Positions 12,318 through 24,930 of a stretch of 64,000 nt of DNA are shown here, one piece after another (the stretch's first letter is position 1; each line of letters begins with the position of its first letter). The translations under genes and the position numbers were made by a program. Where the stretch lies: assembly GCA_018340375.1 (NCBI GenBank), contig JAFFJZ010000007.1:8370001-8434000 (forward strand). Reading direction: 5' to 3'. The notes beneath the pieces were generated by a model. That model had not been told where the DNA came from, did not search any database, and was given only the letters and a program-made list of their open reading frames with translations. The stretch comes from Gonatopus flavifemur. Its lineage: Eukaryota; Arthropoda; Insecta; Hymenoptera; Dryinidae.

Positions 12318-14225
12318 TAATCTATGAGCCTGTGTGAAAATTGCACCCTGGTGAAAGGGAAGCGTGTAATAGAAAGTGTCAGGAACGTAGTTGGAAAGTA
12401 TTTGGAATGTGGATTTAAGCGTATACCGAGCGTCAAGTGGAACATTAAGAGTGGTTCGAACGTATATTTGAAGTGTGTGAAGCGTATCCGAAGAAATCCC
12501 AATTTCATAGAAACCGGGCTTTACGCACGGAAGCGTAATCCAAGAGTGGATAGGAAGCATATGAGAAGTATTAGGAAAGTAATCTGAAACATGCTTACGC
12601 TTCCGTTACTCTTTATGACACGCTTCCCTTGCACCAAGGCAGTTCGGTTGACAGATGTGAGGTTAAATTTATGTGATCAAAAAATGGATGAATTATTTTT
12701 GTGAAATGTGTGGTGGTTATTTCTTGAATAATGTGTATCAAAAAATCTGTTAGTAAGTGCAAAATGAATTAGTAAATCAGTCATAGTAGTTGTAACATGT
12801 CAAAAAATCGTAATTTGCTGATGTGGTGAAAATGAATTCTATTCAAATACACGACAATATCAACAACAACAATATCAATATCAATCAATATCAATATTGA
12901 TTGACATCAATATTTCTCGGAAAAAAAACTCACATTAAATTTCTCAAAACTCACATTTCTCAAAAAACTCACATTTATTTTGTAATAATATGAGTCACGA
13001 AGAACTCATTTGATCAAAAATATTTCAAGCGAATGTTTAGAATGAATTTCAAAAAGCTTGAATTATTTACTTGAAGCGCGTTGGATGATTTTACTCTTCA
13101 AATTGAAGAGTATTCTTGAAGTTGAAATTTTCAAATTTGAGAAAAAAGCCTTATGTTCTGAGTTGAATTTGTTGTCAGGGTGATGATAAACTTGTAGGAA
13201 GAGTTTGAAAGTTGGGTGGGATCTATATTGATCAGGAAAGTCCAAATCGTGTGGCAAAAGTTAGAAAATCTGTCATCTTCGCTTCTGTTAAATTAAAAAT
13301 GTTGATAAAATATTTTCGTTCCAATAATGTTGTATCATGTTCCTACAAATAAATGTTATTATATTTATGAAACAGGTTCAATACACATGTTTCCTCAACC
13401 TACTAGTGAAAAGATACAAACATACAAAATCATTGAAATAAAAATATTGAGAGACGATAAATTGAGTCATACATAGCCTTTACTTATTTATCGACATTTT
13501 TATAATAACCAATAAAATTCACTGAATATATCTGTCCTCTCTTACTCTGTACCAACTTGATTTTACTAAATTTTGATACATTCCTCCCGCCTAGATTTCG
13601 TTTAGTGAAGAAAAGCTGATAGAATACCCATGTGCCGTAAGCTAAGTTGACAGATTTTCTAACTTTTGCCACCCGATTTGGACTTTCCTGATCAATGTAG
13701 ATTCCACCTAACTTTCAAACTCTTCCTACAAGTTTATCATCACCCTAACAACGAATTCAACTCAGGAAATAAGGCTTTTTTCTCAAATTTGAAAATTTCA
13801 ACATGAAGAGTACTCTTCAATTTGAAAAGTAAAACCATCCGTCGAGCTGCAAGTGAATAATCCAAGTTTTTTGCAATTCATTTTGAACATTCTCTTGACA
13901 TATTTTTGATCAAATGAGTTCTTCATGACTCATATTTATTACAAAATGATTATGATCTCTGAGTTTTTGCCTAGAAATACTGATGTAAGTATTTGAAGAA
14001 AATTCATTTTCACTGCATCAACAAATTACGATTTTTTGACATGTTACAACAGCTATGACTGATTTACTAATTCATTTTGCACTTACTGACAGATTTTTTG
14101 ATACACATTATTCAAGAAATAACCACCACACATTTCACAAAAATAATTCATCCATTTTTTGATCACACAAATTTAACCTCACATTTGTCAACCAAACTGC
14201 AATTTTCACACAGGCTCATTGATTA
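12318..14225. mobile_element. 1.9-kb foldback element, arms ~640 bp
   Basis: The left arm (12318-12345 plus 12640-13280) is the inverted copy of the right arm (about 13648-14225). Both outer ends contain TAATC then ATGAGCCTGTGTGAAAATTGCA, and both inner ends contain CAAAAGTTAGAAAATCTGTC. The unpaired spacer is about 370 bp. The left arm is interrupted by the MITE 12346-12639, and also carries a CAATAT/CAACAA simple repeat (about 12855-12914) that the right arm largely lacks. No coding capacity is recognisable. Confidence 0.8.
12346..12639. mobile_element. 294-bp MITE (CCYTGGTG ends, CA duplication) inserted in a foldback arm
   Basis: The left end CCCTGGTGAAAGGGAAGCGT and, on the minus strand, the right end CCTTGGTGCAAGGGAAGCGT are inverted repeats. 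CA flanks both sides (12344-12345 and 12640-12641). The unoccupied site survives in the right arm of the surrounding foldback (near 14198-14210), confirming a clean insertion with a 2-bp duplication. The interior repeats GAAGCGTA-type motifs. Confidence 0.75.
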
Positions 14226-14299
14226 TTATATTCAACCGACGGATGATTGAATCACGATGATAAACACGTCACTTTAATTGATTTTTTCTATTGCATCGC

Positions 14300-14580
14300 G
14301 TAGGTACCGGTTTAGCTTAGGTCGTTAGAGCGTTAGGATAGTAGATCGCGCAACATTAGGTAGGAACCCTAGTAACACACAATCTTCGTCAAATGTTCTG
14401 AGGATGTTTGCAGGACGTTTAAATATTCTAGGAACGTTCGGAGAATATTTCACGCACATTGGTGTCACTTGGGAATTGGTTCAAGGTAGGTTCGATTCTC
14501 TCCGAGGTTTCCAATATTCTCTCCATCGCATTGAGCACGAAGTGAACGTTGGTGGTAATCTGTAAGTGTCTCCTCTGGAA
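14300..14580 (+). mobile_element. tRNA-derived SINE-like copy, interrupted by a MITE
   Basis: A pol-III A-box-like TTAGCTTAGGTCG (about 14312) and a B-box-like GGTTCGATTC (14489-14498) are about 177 bp apart, too far for a tRNA head. Removing the 107-bp inverted-repeat insertion 14367-14473 brings them to about 70 bp, which is normal. A second SINE-like copy lies at about 30975. No intact tRNA fold is claimed. Confidence 0.5.
14367..14473. mobile_element. 107-bp MITE inserted between SINE A and B boxes
   Basis: The left end CCCTAGTAACAC and the reverse complement of the right end CCCAAGTGACAC are inverted repeats; AA flanks both sides (14365-14366 and 14474-14475). Confidence 0.5.
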
Positions 14581-14836
14581 CATGATTTTTGCTCAGAATT
14601 CAATTTTTTATTTTCAAAAACATTTTGGGCCAAAGCATGCATATTTTACTGAATAATCATTGTTGATATATTATTATAACTTCACAATTTTTTTGGCATA
14701 TAATTACTGTCAAAAACTTGTTGGTAATTGACTAGTATTCAGAGAGTAACTGAATAGTAACTGACCAGTACCTTGTGAATTCCACTAGCAAGTGCCTCAT
14801 AATACACAGCGTTACATTACAAATAAGTACCTGCCC

Positions 14837-14966
14837 GTATAGCACATGACGTGTCAGGCTGATGGGAGGAACGTACTTTTGGAAACGTCGGAACATGCCC
14901 CGTATAGCACATGACGTGTCAGGCTGATGGGAGGAACGTACTTTTGGAAACATCGGAACATGCCAT
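14837..14966. repeat. 65-bp tandem duplication, two copies
   Basis: The segment beginning CGTATAGCACATGACGTGTC at 14837 recurs at 14902 with about one substitution (ACGTCGG against ACATCGG), indicating a recent duplication. Confidence 0.9.
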
Positions 14967-16289
14967 ACATGTGGGAGATCATGCCATCCATATTCTAGGC
15001 ACATTCATCCACATAGAAATGTCCGCCCAAATGACCTGGATTCAAAAATATGGGAGGCATGTTCTGTTGGTTATCTCATACGCATCTAGTTTTTGTGTCA
15101 CAAAAGAGGTTATGTAATTCTAAAAGACTCCTGTCAACATATTCAAGATATTTAATGCAGCATCAGAAGCATAATTCAACCACAATTCTTTCTAAAAGAA
15201 GAATCATTGTTGAATAGCTTTGCTCATGTTGCATAAAATATCTTCCAAAAATGTTTTGGAACTGCATAACCTCTAAAGTTGTGTCGGCTCATAATGACTG
15301 ACAAAAAGCACTTTACGTCACTCTAATTGCAGTTTCATGAATATTCATTGTAGTTTTGTCTCATAACAATCGATTTTCAACATCATCACTAGACATAAGC
15401 GCTACGTTACTGTAGATGAAATCTCAAAATTTCCTATTGCTTGATCATAGAACTATTTTCCGTAAGTTCACACTGTACCTCTGTAATTTGGATATAAATC
15501 CGATAAATCAATTCAAACTAGGCGGGCATAATTTCGTACATTCGACAAAACTTTATAAGAAGTTTTGAGACAATTTACAAATTCATAACGATAAACATCA
15601 CCATTTCATCCCGACTCGCGTACACAGCACCATGAATTTATCAGTTCATTTGCAAATGAAAGATTATAGTTTACTAAGTTTGTGACAATCTTCCTGCCAT
15701 GTACACGGGTGGTGAGTTTTCCTCAAAAGGCCCTCGTCAGGAGTATAGAAAAACTCACGAGGCACTAGCCATTGACTAGGCGTAATTTCTACTTGGGTAG
15801 TCGTATTTCAAGAATATATTTGACAAATGTTACCAGCCTTTTTTCAATGTAGTATTCTATCTTCTTGAATGTACGCCTGTTACCTTGTTGTAGATGAATT
15901 TTGCCAACAGACACCCATTGTCCATTGTAATGGACACATGATGTTACTTCAAAATACTTTGAAATATGAAAAACACTATTTGGTGCTCAAGAGCTCTTTG
16001 AGGTTGAACATATTTTTGTGAATATTCAAAGTGCATCCTGTAGAATCAGTATAATTCGTTCACTTAATGGAAATTGCAGTATCAATAATTTCGAAATTCT
16101 CATCACATCAGTTCCGTTTAAAAACATACTGTACTGAAAATATAATTTTGAATAATTTTCTCATCGTCAATTGACACCTTCATCTTGATGAAATACATGG
16201 GTTCCAACCTGCTCTGATTTGTGGAACGATTTTGATAATTTGCTAAATTCTGTGTCCATTGGAATGGACGTCAGGTCAGAAAGGGTTAA

Positions 16290-19200
16290 TCACACGATGA
16301 AAATGTTGATATCAGAGAATGCACGGAAACAAATGACCACATAAGAATGACATGAAAAGTGAGGTTATAATTACGGGGTGGATTTCATGTAGAATTTACT
16401 CCAGAGTCCTGTTGGATTTACATTGTTATCATGGTTATCCATGGTATGGCCATGGTATGGCCGTTTACTTCAGTAGCAATGTAGTAATTTATAAAAGTAT
16501 TGGTCCCAATGTGAATTTTACTCCAATCGCATGCACTTCAGCAGTTATGTCAAAATAACAACAACCAATGCAAAATCCACACGTCATTTTTTTCCGTGTG
16601 AGTCTGTACGGACTAGTTATCATTGATACGAGAAAAGATGGCCAGTCCAAATCAAGGCCGTATTTTGTCATTAATTTTTCAATGAATTGGCGGGTAATAT
16701 GTACATAGTTTAGAATATATTTAAATTAAACAAATAAAAAATTTCACTTTCAAATCCATTCAAAAAGAATTCTTTTATATTTCTCTACGAATCAAATTCA
16801 CTTCAATTCAATCGAATCTTATTTATAATACATATTTTGATCTGCATTCAATTTTACTGTAAAATTATTCTACTTCTGAAGCAATGCTCAACAGATTTTT
16901 GAAAATTTTTATTCAAATACTGAATTTGATCTCATTTATGATCTATATTTTGATCTCAATTCAATTTCAGTAATAAATTTTTGGGATGAATCAATAAATT
17001 TTGAATTTAACATCAAAAGGACGATACATAAACATCATTGAACAAATTTCAACTATCCACCAATTAATCATCAAATTCTTCTAATTGATCAAAATATCAA
17101 TATTCAATAATCATTCAAATTATTTCATAGAGATACTAGACGAGCTAATTCTATTTTCAATTTCTATTTCCTTGTATGAGAATATTCAAAAAATTTCTCA
17201 AATCGAAATCATTCAATTCAATTTTAATTGCTTCAAATTCAATAATGTCAATATGTAATTAGTAATTACATTTATATTATGCATTTTATTCAAGTTATTA
17301 ATTTTTATTAAAACTGAATGTATTAAAGAATTTCTTTCGGAAGATTATTTGAAAAAAAAACGATAAATCATTTCAACCAAAATTAAATTACATTAAATTT
17401 TCAAAGTTGAATTGAATCATCTGATTGTGAATAAAATATTTCAATTTTGAACTGAAACTAGGCGAGATCAAAGTTATATACGAATAAGTTTGTTTTTCAT
17501 CAAGTCAAAACTGAATTAATGGCACTTATTCGAGTGGAATTGAATGGTAAGGATGTAGCTCACGCTCAAACTGAACTATCGTGACTAACTCCAGCTGAGC
17601 CCAGCGGTAAAGTTATATGCAGCTCACGTCTGAACTTCAACTTGATCATAGATGGATTACCAATCGATCACATCTCTCATTGGGATTCCCTTCAAATATG
17701 TCATGTTGATTGACGGATGGGGAATTACCTAGATCATCGGCGCGTGGAATTATTTAATCACAGTGCTCAAATTTTCAAACTGCAATACGAGAGCTTGGTG
17801 CGTGTGAGATAGTACAACACCCAGGACTATCGGCTTACATTGTTAATTTTCGCGAACGGTTTGAACAAAAGAATCCTTTAGAAAAGCTTTTCTGGTCCAT
17901 GCAGAATTTTCTTATTTTTTCCATCCCTCTTCTCCGTTCTCTTCCCACTTGTTCTTCAAACAATAGAAAAAGTGAGCAAAAGTTTACGGATCGAAAGAAG
18001 CAGTAGAACTTACAGGGAATCGATCATAGAATTCAATAAAAACCATCGAATGAATGGATTTTGATCCTCTGTACTTCTCTGTAATGTTCCTTTTCGAAGC
18101 TCATTGCATATCGTATATCGGAATATAATGTTCATGAAAACTATTTTCAATCGAACAGCAAAATAGCTGTCGTAATTCATTCAGATTTCGAAAATCGTTT
18201 ACAAAACTGTGGTATTTTATAGATTCCCAATGTGAATTCCATTTGGAATCCGTTTATTCCTGTTTGCAATGAATCCACTCCTCGAACTCTCATTGATTTT
18301 CCTCTCAATGCAGTTTTGAAGTTGCGATTCAAAATGCGAGACATAATCGATCAACCACAACTGATATAATTGATAAATTCTCTTCTTCTTCTTTTGTTCG
18401 ATTCATCGAACTTCGATTCAAACGGGATTGCTTTCTAAAAGTAGAGTATATCGCGTCTTTGAATTCAACAAAGATATGTGAAAACTATTGACATGTAGTT
18501 TTTCAAACTAATAATTCACTTCGTAATCGGAGAAAGCACTAGAGTGAATTATCTTACGATCAGAGTACTGCACCCTCGACGTGCTGCCAGGAAATACAGC
18601 AATTTGTCGAACTATTTTTCTTCCTGTGCCATTTAGAATAATATGCACGAAATACTTTGAGCGTGATAAAGGTGGAAGTCTGTTGCTTGCGGTATCGTTT
18701 CACACCCAAACCCCAGCTGTCTATCTTGTTGCGTTCAACCTTGGCACGTTGGTAAGTGCCTCAACTGCGATGATGATATATTTCAAGTTCACTTACATAC
18801 AGAAAATTCTTATCAAGTAGATTCCTCTCTTTGACAGGATTTGACTTTGAGCTAAAGGAATATGATACTAAAATTCAAAATTGACAATCCTCGAATATCT
18901 AGGTAAAATCGTTCGATATTAGAACGTCCGGAAGGAATAAAACAATAAGAATCCCCTGAACGAAATTCCCACATCCTGATATTTTGACTCACTCTAATCT
19001 TTACATTAGAAAAATACAGACAAAATAGCGGAAGCTCGCATTCCCTTAAGCTCGTTAGTCGTACCACATCAGTTGCCTCGTTTCGTTTTCTCTTTCCCTT
19101 TCGCTTTATTTTGTTTGTTTCTTTTCTTTTTCTTTTTCCTCTTTTCCTCCTTTTCGGCTAACTCTTTTTCCTCCTTTCATTTTAGATAGGTTTTATTGCT

Positions 19201-19870
19201 ACCGCTGCTGCTGCTACTGCTGCTGCTGCTACTACAATGTTCTGATGTTCTACAGCGCACGAGGAGTTATGTTCCTATCTCCAGGCGTTGTTTGCAGTAA
19301 AAACTTTTAAGCCCGCGGCTTCCACGATGCGGACTAACAAGATACATATGTGAACGCATACGTGTGTCTACCTGTGCCCGCGTGTACGTGTAGGTAAGTA
19401 CTTGAATTTTAATATGCAATATAGTAGGTTCCTGCTCTTCTGACAATTCATTCGCACCGCCGGTGGATGGATAAAACGTGTAGCTTTTTTTTCCATGTTG
19501 GACGGGAAAAATTTGTGTCGAATTAACGATGTGATCCATAAATTCGGGTTCGATATAACGTATTGGATCGAGGGTGGAATAGTCTCAACAGATTCAATTT
19601 GATTCTTGGGAGGTGGTGTTATTTCACGGTTCTGCTCGCGGTTAATTGCCACTTTATTCTATCCATGTCAATCTATTGATGTACATGTATTCTGATGGTC
19701 GATATTTTTCATTCAAGTTCAACGAAATTGAAAAAATTCAAATGAAATCTTGAAGAACAATGTTCAACCGCGTTATGAAAAATACTGTACAGTACCGCAA
19801 TCGGTGAGTGATGAGTGTGATGGGCTTCCACATGAAAGTTAGGAGGAAAATCCATGGGTTCCATGGTAGA
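16290..19870. other. No gene recognised; AT-rich, with CTG/CTA trinucleotide tract
   Basis: Mostly very AT-rich DNA. A (CTG)n/(CTA)n tract occupies 19203-19235 and a T/C-rich tract about 19080-19160. Short open frames (such as 18581-18820 +) have no recognisable domain. Confidence 0.5.
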
Positions 19871-19879
19871 AGAAACATA

Positions 19880-20058
19880 CACGGGAAAAATGATTCAACT
19901 GCAGCAGCGAAGTGACTAGCACGGACACGGACAGCCATTAAATCAGCCCCTGCAGCTAAATTTGAGCTGTTACAGCAAATAAATCAGCTGCAGTAGCGAA
20001 TTTAATGGCTGTCCATGTCCGTGTTAGCCACTGCCGCAGCTAAATTAGTTTTTTCGTG
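19880..20058. mobile_element. 179-bp palindromic TA MITE
   Basis: TA flanks both sides (19878-19879, 20059-20060). The ends CACGGGAAAAATGATTCAAC and, on the minus strand, CACGAAAAAACTAATTTAGC open arms of about 65 bp that share CACGGACACGGACAGCCATT. Target choice fits a Tc1/mariner-type MITE. Confidence 0.8.
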
Positions 20059-20060
20059 TA

Positions 20061-21585
20061 TGAATGTCGGCATAGAAATCGAAACCGAACATGCCTAGAT
20101 TGCCTGCATATTGCTTCTATATCAACGTTTCATCAGAGAATCGCGTTGGTAATGTTTGATCCCTAAAAGTATTTGTTTTTTAAAAATGATGCGTCCAATT
20201 GAATTTTCCCAGATATAAAAGTTATCAAATGTAGGCTGGAGAATGTGCCTAAAAAATCCGAATGATGAATTCTGAGCCACCCTTTATACTATCTAGTATG
20301 TTGGTAGTACATATCAACGTTTATACGCTACATCACATCATTATGTCTCTACTTTCATTACCCTCAATAATCTTTTAGTTGTAAAAAATCTGCTTCAGCC
20401 GTTAAACATGACTCAACATGGTGAATGAAAATCTCTGTTCTACGTGTAGATAGCGTGTGAACGTCGACTTCAATCACTTTCTAGGATAAGCTAGTAAGAC
20501 CACCACAACTCAGATGGGGATTGTATTGGATTATCAGCATCGTCGTGTTTTAGTGGGCGAGTTACTGACCTCAGCTATCCAATAGTTTCAGGAATTTTAA
20601 CATTCTTCATCACTGAACAGTATGCAAAAAAGATTGATCTACAAATACATTTTTAGGTTTATGGGGCACGATTTGAGCCATATTGTCCAGCGCGAAAACT
20701 CGAAGAGTTGAGTTCAAGTAGTTGTTGTACGACCATTTTATTTCTTTACAACAAAACTTGTTTCTTGTAGATTTGAACTTGAATATTACATTCCCCAGCG
20801 TGTGTGAACTCTTGCCCACTCTGGCCCAGTCTCAGGCCCATGCCGGGCCGGGATGGGTCCCATGGTACCTACATGCTAGGATTGTATTATATTTGAATCC
20901 AACAAATTTTTCCACTTTGTTGTAATAAAATCTTCGAAATAGATCTCAGAAAAGTGATGTTTACACGAGGTTCCCACCTCAATCTTTGATCTTCAGTGTA
21001 GACTTTGAAAATTCTTCATCCTCCTGCAATCGATCCTTAATGTAACAAAGTAAAATCAATAAACAACCGCCTATCGGCTTTGCTCTATTACACGTTAGTT
21101 GCAAAGAGCTAAGAGATTTTTGACACTGCTACTGATTGTCTTGATAGATGATGTATTATTTCAATGGTTCATTGATCATGTATTGTACATCAATGAGATG
21201 AATGAATAATGAAAATAAGATGTTAATCATAATCTATCGAAGTAATGTGGAAAATAGATCATCAGTTAACTACTCCTTTTCTTGGAGTTTAATTAATGGA
21301 AAAGTGGAGGGTGGGAGTGACGAGATATACGGAGTTGATTGGATGTTGTTTTCAAGTATGTGAGGAGAGAAAGAATGGGTATTGTGTTTATGTTTTTTTT
21401 TTTGGAAGAAATGATATGTTGTTTATTTTTTGTGTCTTCTTTTCTTTTGTTTGTGGATTGTGAGAGGCGGAGGCGGCGCCTTTAAACGGATTTAAAAAGG
21501 CGCCAGTGAAATATAAATGAATAATTACATGCATACATACATATTCCTTTTCTTCGTGTCATGTATGATAATATGTGAGTGTTTC
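20061..21585. other. No gene or element recognised
   Basis: Mixed-composition DNA. A short inverted repeat GGCGCC...GGCGCC lies near 21473-21503. Nothing else could be supported. Confidence 0.45.
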
Positions 21586-21589
21586 ATGT

Positions 21590-23240
21590 TTTGAAGGTCC
21601 TCTTTAGATATTAGCTCGAAAGAAAATTTTTCAGGGGTCGCTCAAGATTTTCAGAAATTCTCACTGTAAAAAAAATTTGTTGAATTCCAAACAAAAATGC
21701 TTGGAGAGTTACAAACTTGGTTTGGAAAAATAATTTCCGAACCTTCTTTGTAAATTGCCGAACAAAAGTTTGTGAATTCTCAAAAATCTTCGTGGAATCA
21801 CAAAATTTTTTGAATGTTTTCAAACTTTTGTTTGGTAATTTACAAAAAAAGTTTGTGTAAAAAACTGCCAAACTTCTTTGGCAGTTCAGGAAGTATATTT
21901 TTTACAGTGCTGAAAATCATCAAAATTAACGTTTTTTAAATTTTTTTTCTCGTGGCGATAAAATTTAATAACTCAAAAATATTAATTTTCTTGAAGCTAA
22001 AGTTCAAAATATTCATTTTCATTGTTCTTGATGTTCTCGAGCGACCTTTCAAAATTCATTGATATTCAATATGTACTATGACTTTTAATTAGCACTATGA
22101 CGGATAAGAATACATCACGTGATAGAAAAGAAATTTAATACATCACAAAAATATAAATTTTCCCAATGAAGAAATTAATTGAAAAAATGACATTAATCAA
22201 ATCAGTAAAATTTAAATTCAAATGATTGGTTAATTTTATAGATTTGAGAAATTCATTTTGTTTAATAATTTTAGAGTTTTGACTCGGAAAAATCGAAAGC
22301 AATGAATTAAAACATGTTCATAACCGAAATAAAGGACGACCTTTGAAAATCAATATTTTCAGCTTTAATTTCGAAAATGTTACTATTTTTTTGGGCAATG
22401 AATTTTACTGCAACGAAAAAAATTTTAGAATGTTTTACTACTTTGAAATTTTTTTCTCGTTGCCGTAAAATCTAGTGCCTGAAAAAATAGTAACTACTTC
22501 AAAGTTACAGCTAAGAATATTTATTTTTGAACGTCGCTCAGAATTTGAGAACAGTTTTTAATGCATTGCTCTTAACGTGTTCGCACGAAAACTGGAAAAT
22601 TATGAAGAAAGAAATAAAATTTATAAAATTTCTGAAATTGATTAATTGATCCAATTGATTGATTTAATTCAATTTCAATTAATCTAATTCATTGATTCAA
22701 TTTCGTTTTAATTATTCTAATTGATTGATTCAATCAAATTTTAATAAATTCAATTAATTTAGTTTTTTAAATCAACTTAATTCATTTATTAGGAAAATTT
22801 ATTTCCTTGTGATGTAATGAATTCTTTTTCCATCTCGTGGTGTATCTATTGAAGCGTTAATTGAAAGTAATAGTACGTATTGAATTTTAATATGAATTTT
22901 TGAAGGTCGCTCTGAAATATAAACAGTAATAAATTCAAAAGTGTGCAAAAATTCTGAGCGACCTTTGAAAATAAATTTCTCCACTGTAAGTTTGAGGTAG
23001 TTACTATTCTTTGAAGTACAAAATTTTCCCGCAATCAGAAAACAAATTGAAAAATCGTAAGAAATAAATTTTGACTATTTTGAGAATTGTAAACAATTTC
23101 AAACACTCCGAGCGAACCCTGAAAATTTTTTTCCCGAGCTGACCTTGAGAGAGGACTCTTAAAACATGGAAAACTAACATATTCTCATAAGAGACTCAAA
23201 AACAAAACCTAATTACTTTTTTTACAGCCTCCTAATAGGA
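21590..23240. repeat. Dispersed AT-rich repeat, copy 2 of the 4.2-6.3 kb family
   Basis: GAGCGACCTTT...AAAATNNAT modules occur in direct (about 22031, 22335, 22956, 23111) and inverted (about 21635, 22532, 22903) orientation. The closing module GACTCTTAAAACATGGAAAA then AACTAACATAT matches the end of copy 1 near 6175. An inverted pair at about 22090-22190 and 22780-22870 shares ATACATCACG / CGTGGTGTAT-type sequence with about 4190-4250. An AATTGATT-rich low-complexity tract spans about 22625-22780. Confidence 0.6.
21662..21909. mobile_element. 248-bp MITE with CACTGTAAAAAA ends
   Basis: The left end CACTGTAAAAAAAATTTG and, on the minus strand, CACTGTAAAAAATATACTTC are inverted repeats. CT occurs on both flanks (2-bp duplication). 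Interior motifs CAAACTTTTGTT/AACAAAAGTTTG make it a loose palindrome. The terminus CACTG is shared with the giant palindrome at 31673-38327 and fits CMC-type (EnSpm/Mirage/Chapaev) ends. Confidence 0.7.
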
Positions 23241-23244
23241 ACAA

Positions 23245-24930
23245 TAAATCACCTTCGAAGTTACGCTGAATTATAGGTAAAATTTCAAATTGATGTACAG
23301 TGGGACTTTTACAGTGCCCAAATTTTCTATCTTCGAGTACAAAAGCACAAGCTCTGGAATACCAATCTAAAATATCGCAAACAAAATTGACATGGCAAAC
23401 AACCCTGAAAAATACACCTTTCCTTGCTTCAAAACATTACTCAAAAAATTTCTATTATACTTAGAAACTCCTTCTCAGGAATATAATGTGACGAGAAGAT
23501 TAACTCCCCTTTTGTGATTTTAGTCCCTACTTGGTGGTAGACGATGGCAAATTAACTTAAAGGGCACTTAAAATTAATCACAGAAACAATTATGACAATC
23601 ATAACGAAATTCGTGATTAGTGCAAACCTCGTGAGACTAGGAACGACACTCGAGACAGTGAACTCATCTTTCGTCCGTTCCACCATTAAGGAGGATTTTA
23701 GCATAAAGTACATGCACATCTATGGGTAGATAGTCACGTATTCGAGAAATGTATGCAGCAAAGCCGATTTTCATTCTTCCGCATGAAGTGAGGGGCCAAG
23801 ATAGAGAAACAAAAGAGGTCAACCGTTATTATTGTGAATTCATGTCTCACACTCTGATGTGGAAAATGAGACATCCACAAAATTTAAATATTGATCAATT
23901 GATTCCTGTTTGTACTATAAGCTCCTATACTTTCATCGGAATGCAACTTCATACAAAGTAAGGGACAGACGGCTCCCACAAAGGTTTGAAGAAGCAAGTG
24001 AGTAAGCGAGTGTGATCACAATGTGTGTTTCACTGATAGTCTCAACAGGGCTCTCGACATTCTAGTGCAGATTTTCCTCCTTGTAGTCATACCTTTTTTG
24101 AATAATTCTCCTTCCGTTCTTTCCTTTCATCCTTTGTTACAACCCTTTTATTTTGGTGGATGTTTTCCTTTCTTCCAGACCCTCTATTGGACAGGGAACT
24201 TGTTTTTCGATTTGATCCTTCTGGTAGATGCAAAAATTTGGCATGAGAAAGGAATTTCAATTAAAGTAAATGAAAATCTATGATCATTTACGGCTCTGTG
24301 AGTAATCGAATTGCATTGTTCATACGATGTTTTTCTGAAATGAACTTCTCAATTCAACATGATCGGGAATCGTAAATTCATGTCTCAAAAGTAGGGGGGA
24401 AAATATCATTGAGATTGAGTTTGTACTCTCTATTTGTGTCATTGGATGTTTTACAAATCTGGAAGAATTTTCATCCAACTCATCAAGTAATTCCTCTGAT
24501 GAGCAACTCCATTGGATGCCGCGGAATACTCAGCACTATTGGTGGAAGTTTATCGATATAGCATTCTCAAAATGACAAACAACATCTCTCAGGGGGCGCT
24601 CATCTGTCTACAGTTGTAGTCATGAGCCAAAATGAATCCCGACCACTGTCCATGGCACCTCCTCTTATATTCGCTTGGATTTACTCTTACTTGCCAAGCG
24701 CGCGGTAGCGACGCCAGGCACCTGGCGTCTAAAAGTGGAACCACCCGCTTGGGGCAGACAAAGTCGATGAAACATTATACCTCCTTCGGTACATTGCATC
24801 GTGCCTTATGCGGTTTTCCCTTCGTCTTGTTTTCATCAACGGTAAACAACGGGGTACCTCACACACCCACTAAAGTTTCACACGGCTTGACAACTGAATA
24901 TGACAACGGGCACTATGTTGAGTAATGATA
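23245..24930. other. No gene recognised
   Basis: A GC-richer patch lies at about 24600-24860, with a short palindrome (GACGCCAGG CA CCTGGCGTC, 24711-24730). The small open frames (23749-23961, 24023-24283, 24632-24925, all +) show no domain. Confidence 0.4.

Larger units (their letters stand above)
12073..15797. mobile_element. Possible element with CCCAAGTAGAAAT ends, containing further insertions
   Basis: The left end (CCCAAGTAGAAATCTGAC) and the reverse complement of the right end (CCCAAGTAGAAATTACGCC) share 13 bp exactly, then CTAGTCAAT and GAGGCC at similar distances, so the inverted repeat extends imperfectly for about 60 bp. No convincing target duplication is visible. It encloses the foldback 12318-14225, the SINE at about 14300-14580 and the 65-bp duplication at 14837. 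Confidence 0.5.
10938..16285. mobile_element. Possible outer TTAA-type element carrying a nest of insertions
   Basis: The left end CCCTTTCTGACCTG and the reverse complement of the right end CCCTTTCTGACCTG are identical over 14 bp. The right end is followed by TTAA (16286-16289); the left is preceded by TCAA, which could be a mutated TTAA. Palindromic motifs of the type TGTCCATTNNAATGGACA occur subterminally on both sides (about 11067-11085, 15911-15928, 16253-16269). Everything between about 12073 and 15797 looks like later insertions. Two separate solo elements of one family is an alternative. Confidence 0.45.

Noticed and set aside
12254..12587. Open frames on both strands around 12.3-12.6 kb
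   Set aside because: They fall inside the 294-bp MITE and its target, and reflect its internal repeats.
14300..14580. Functional tRNA gene
   Set aside because: Promoter boxes are present but the arms cannot fold as a tRNA, and the interval is disrupted.
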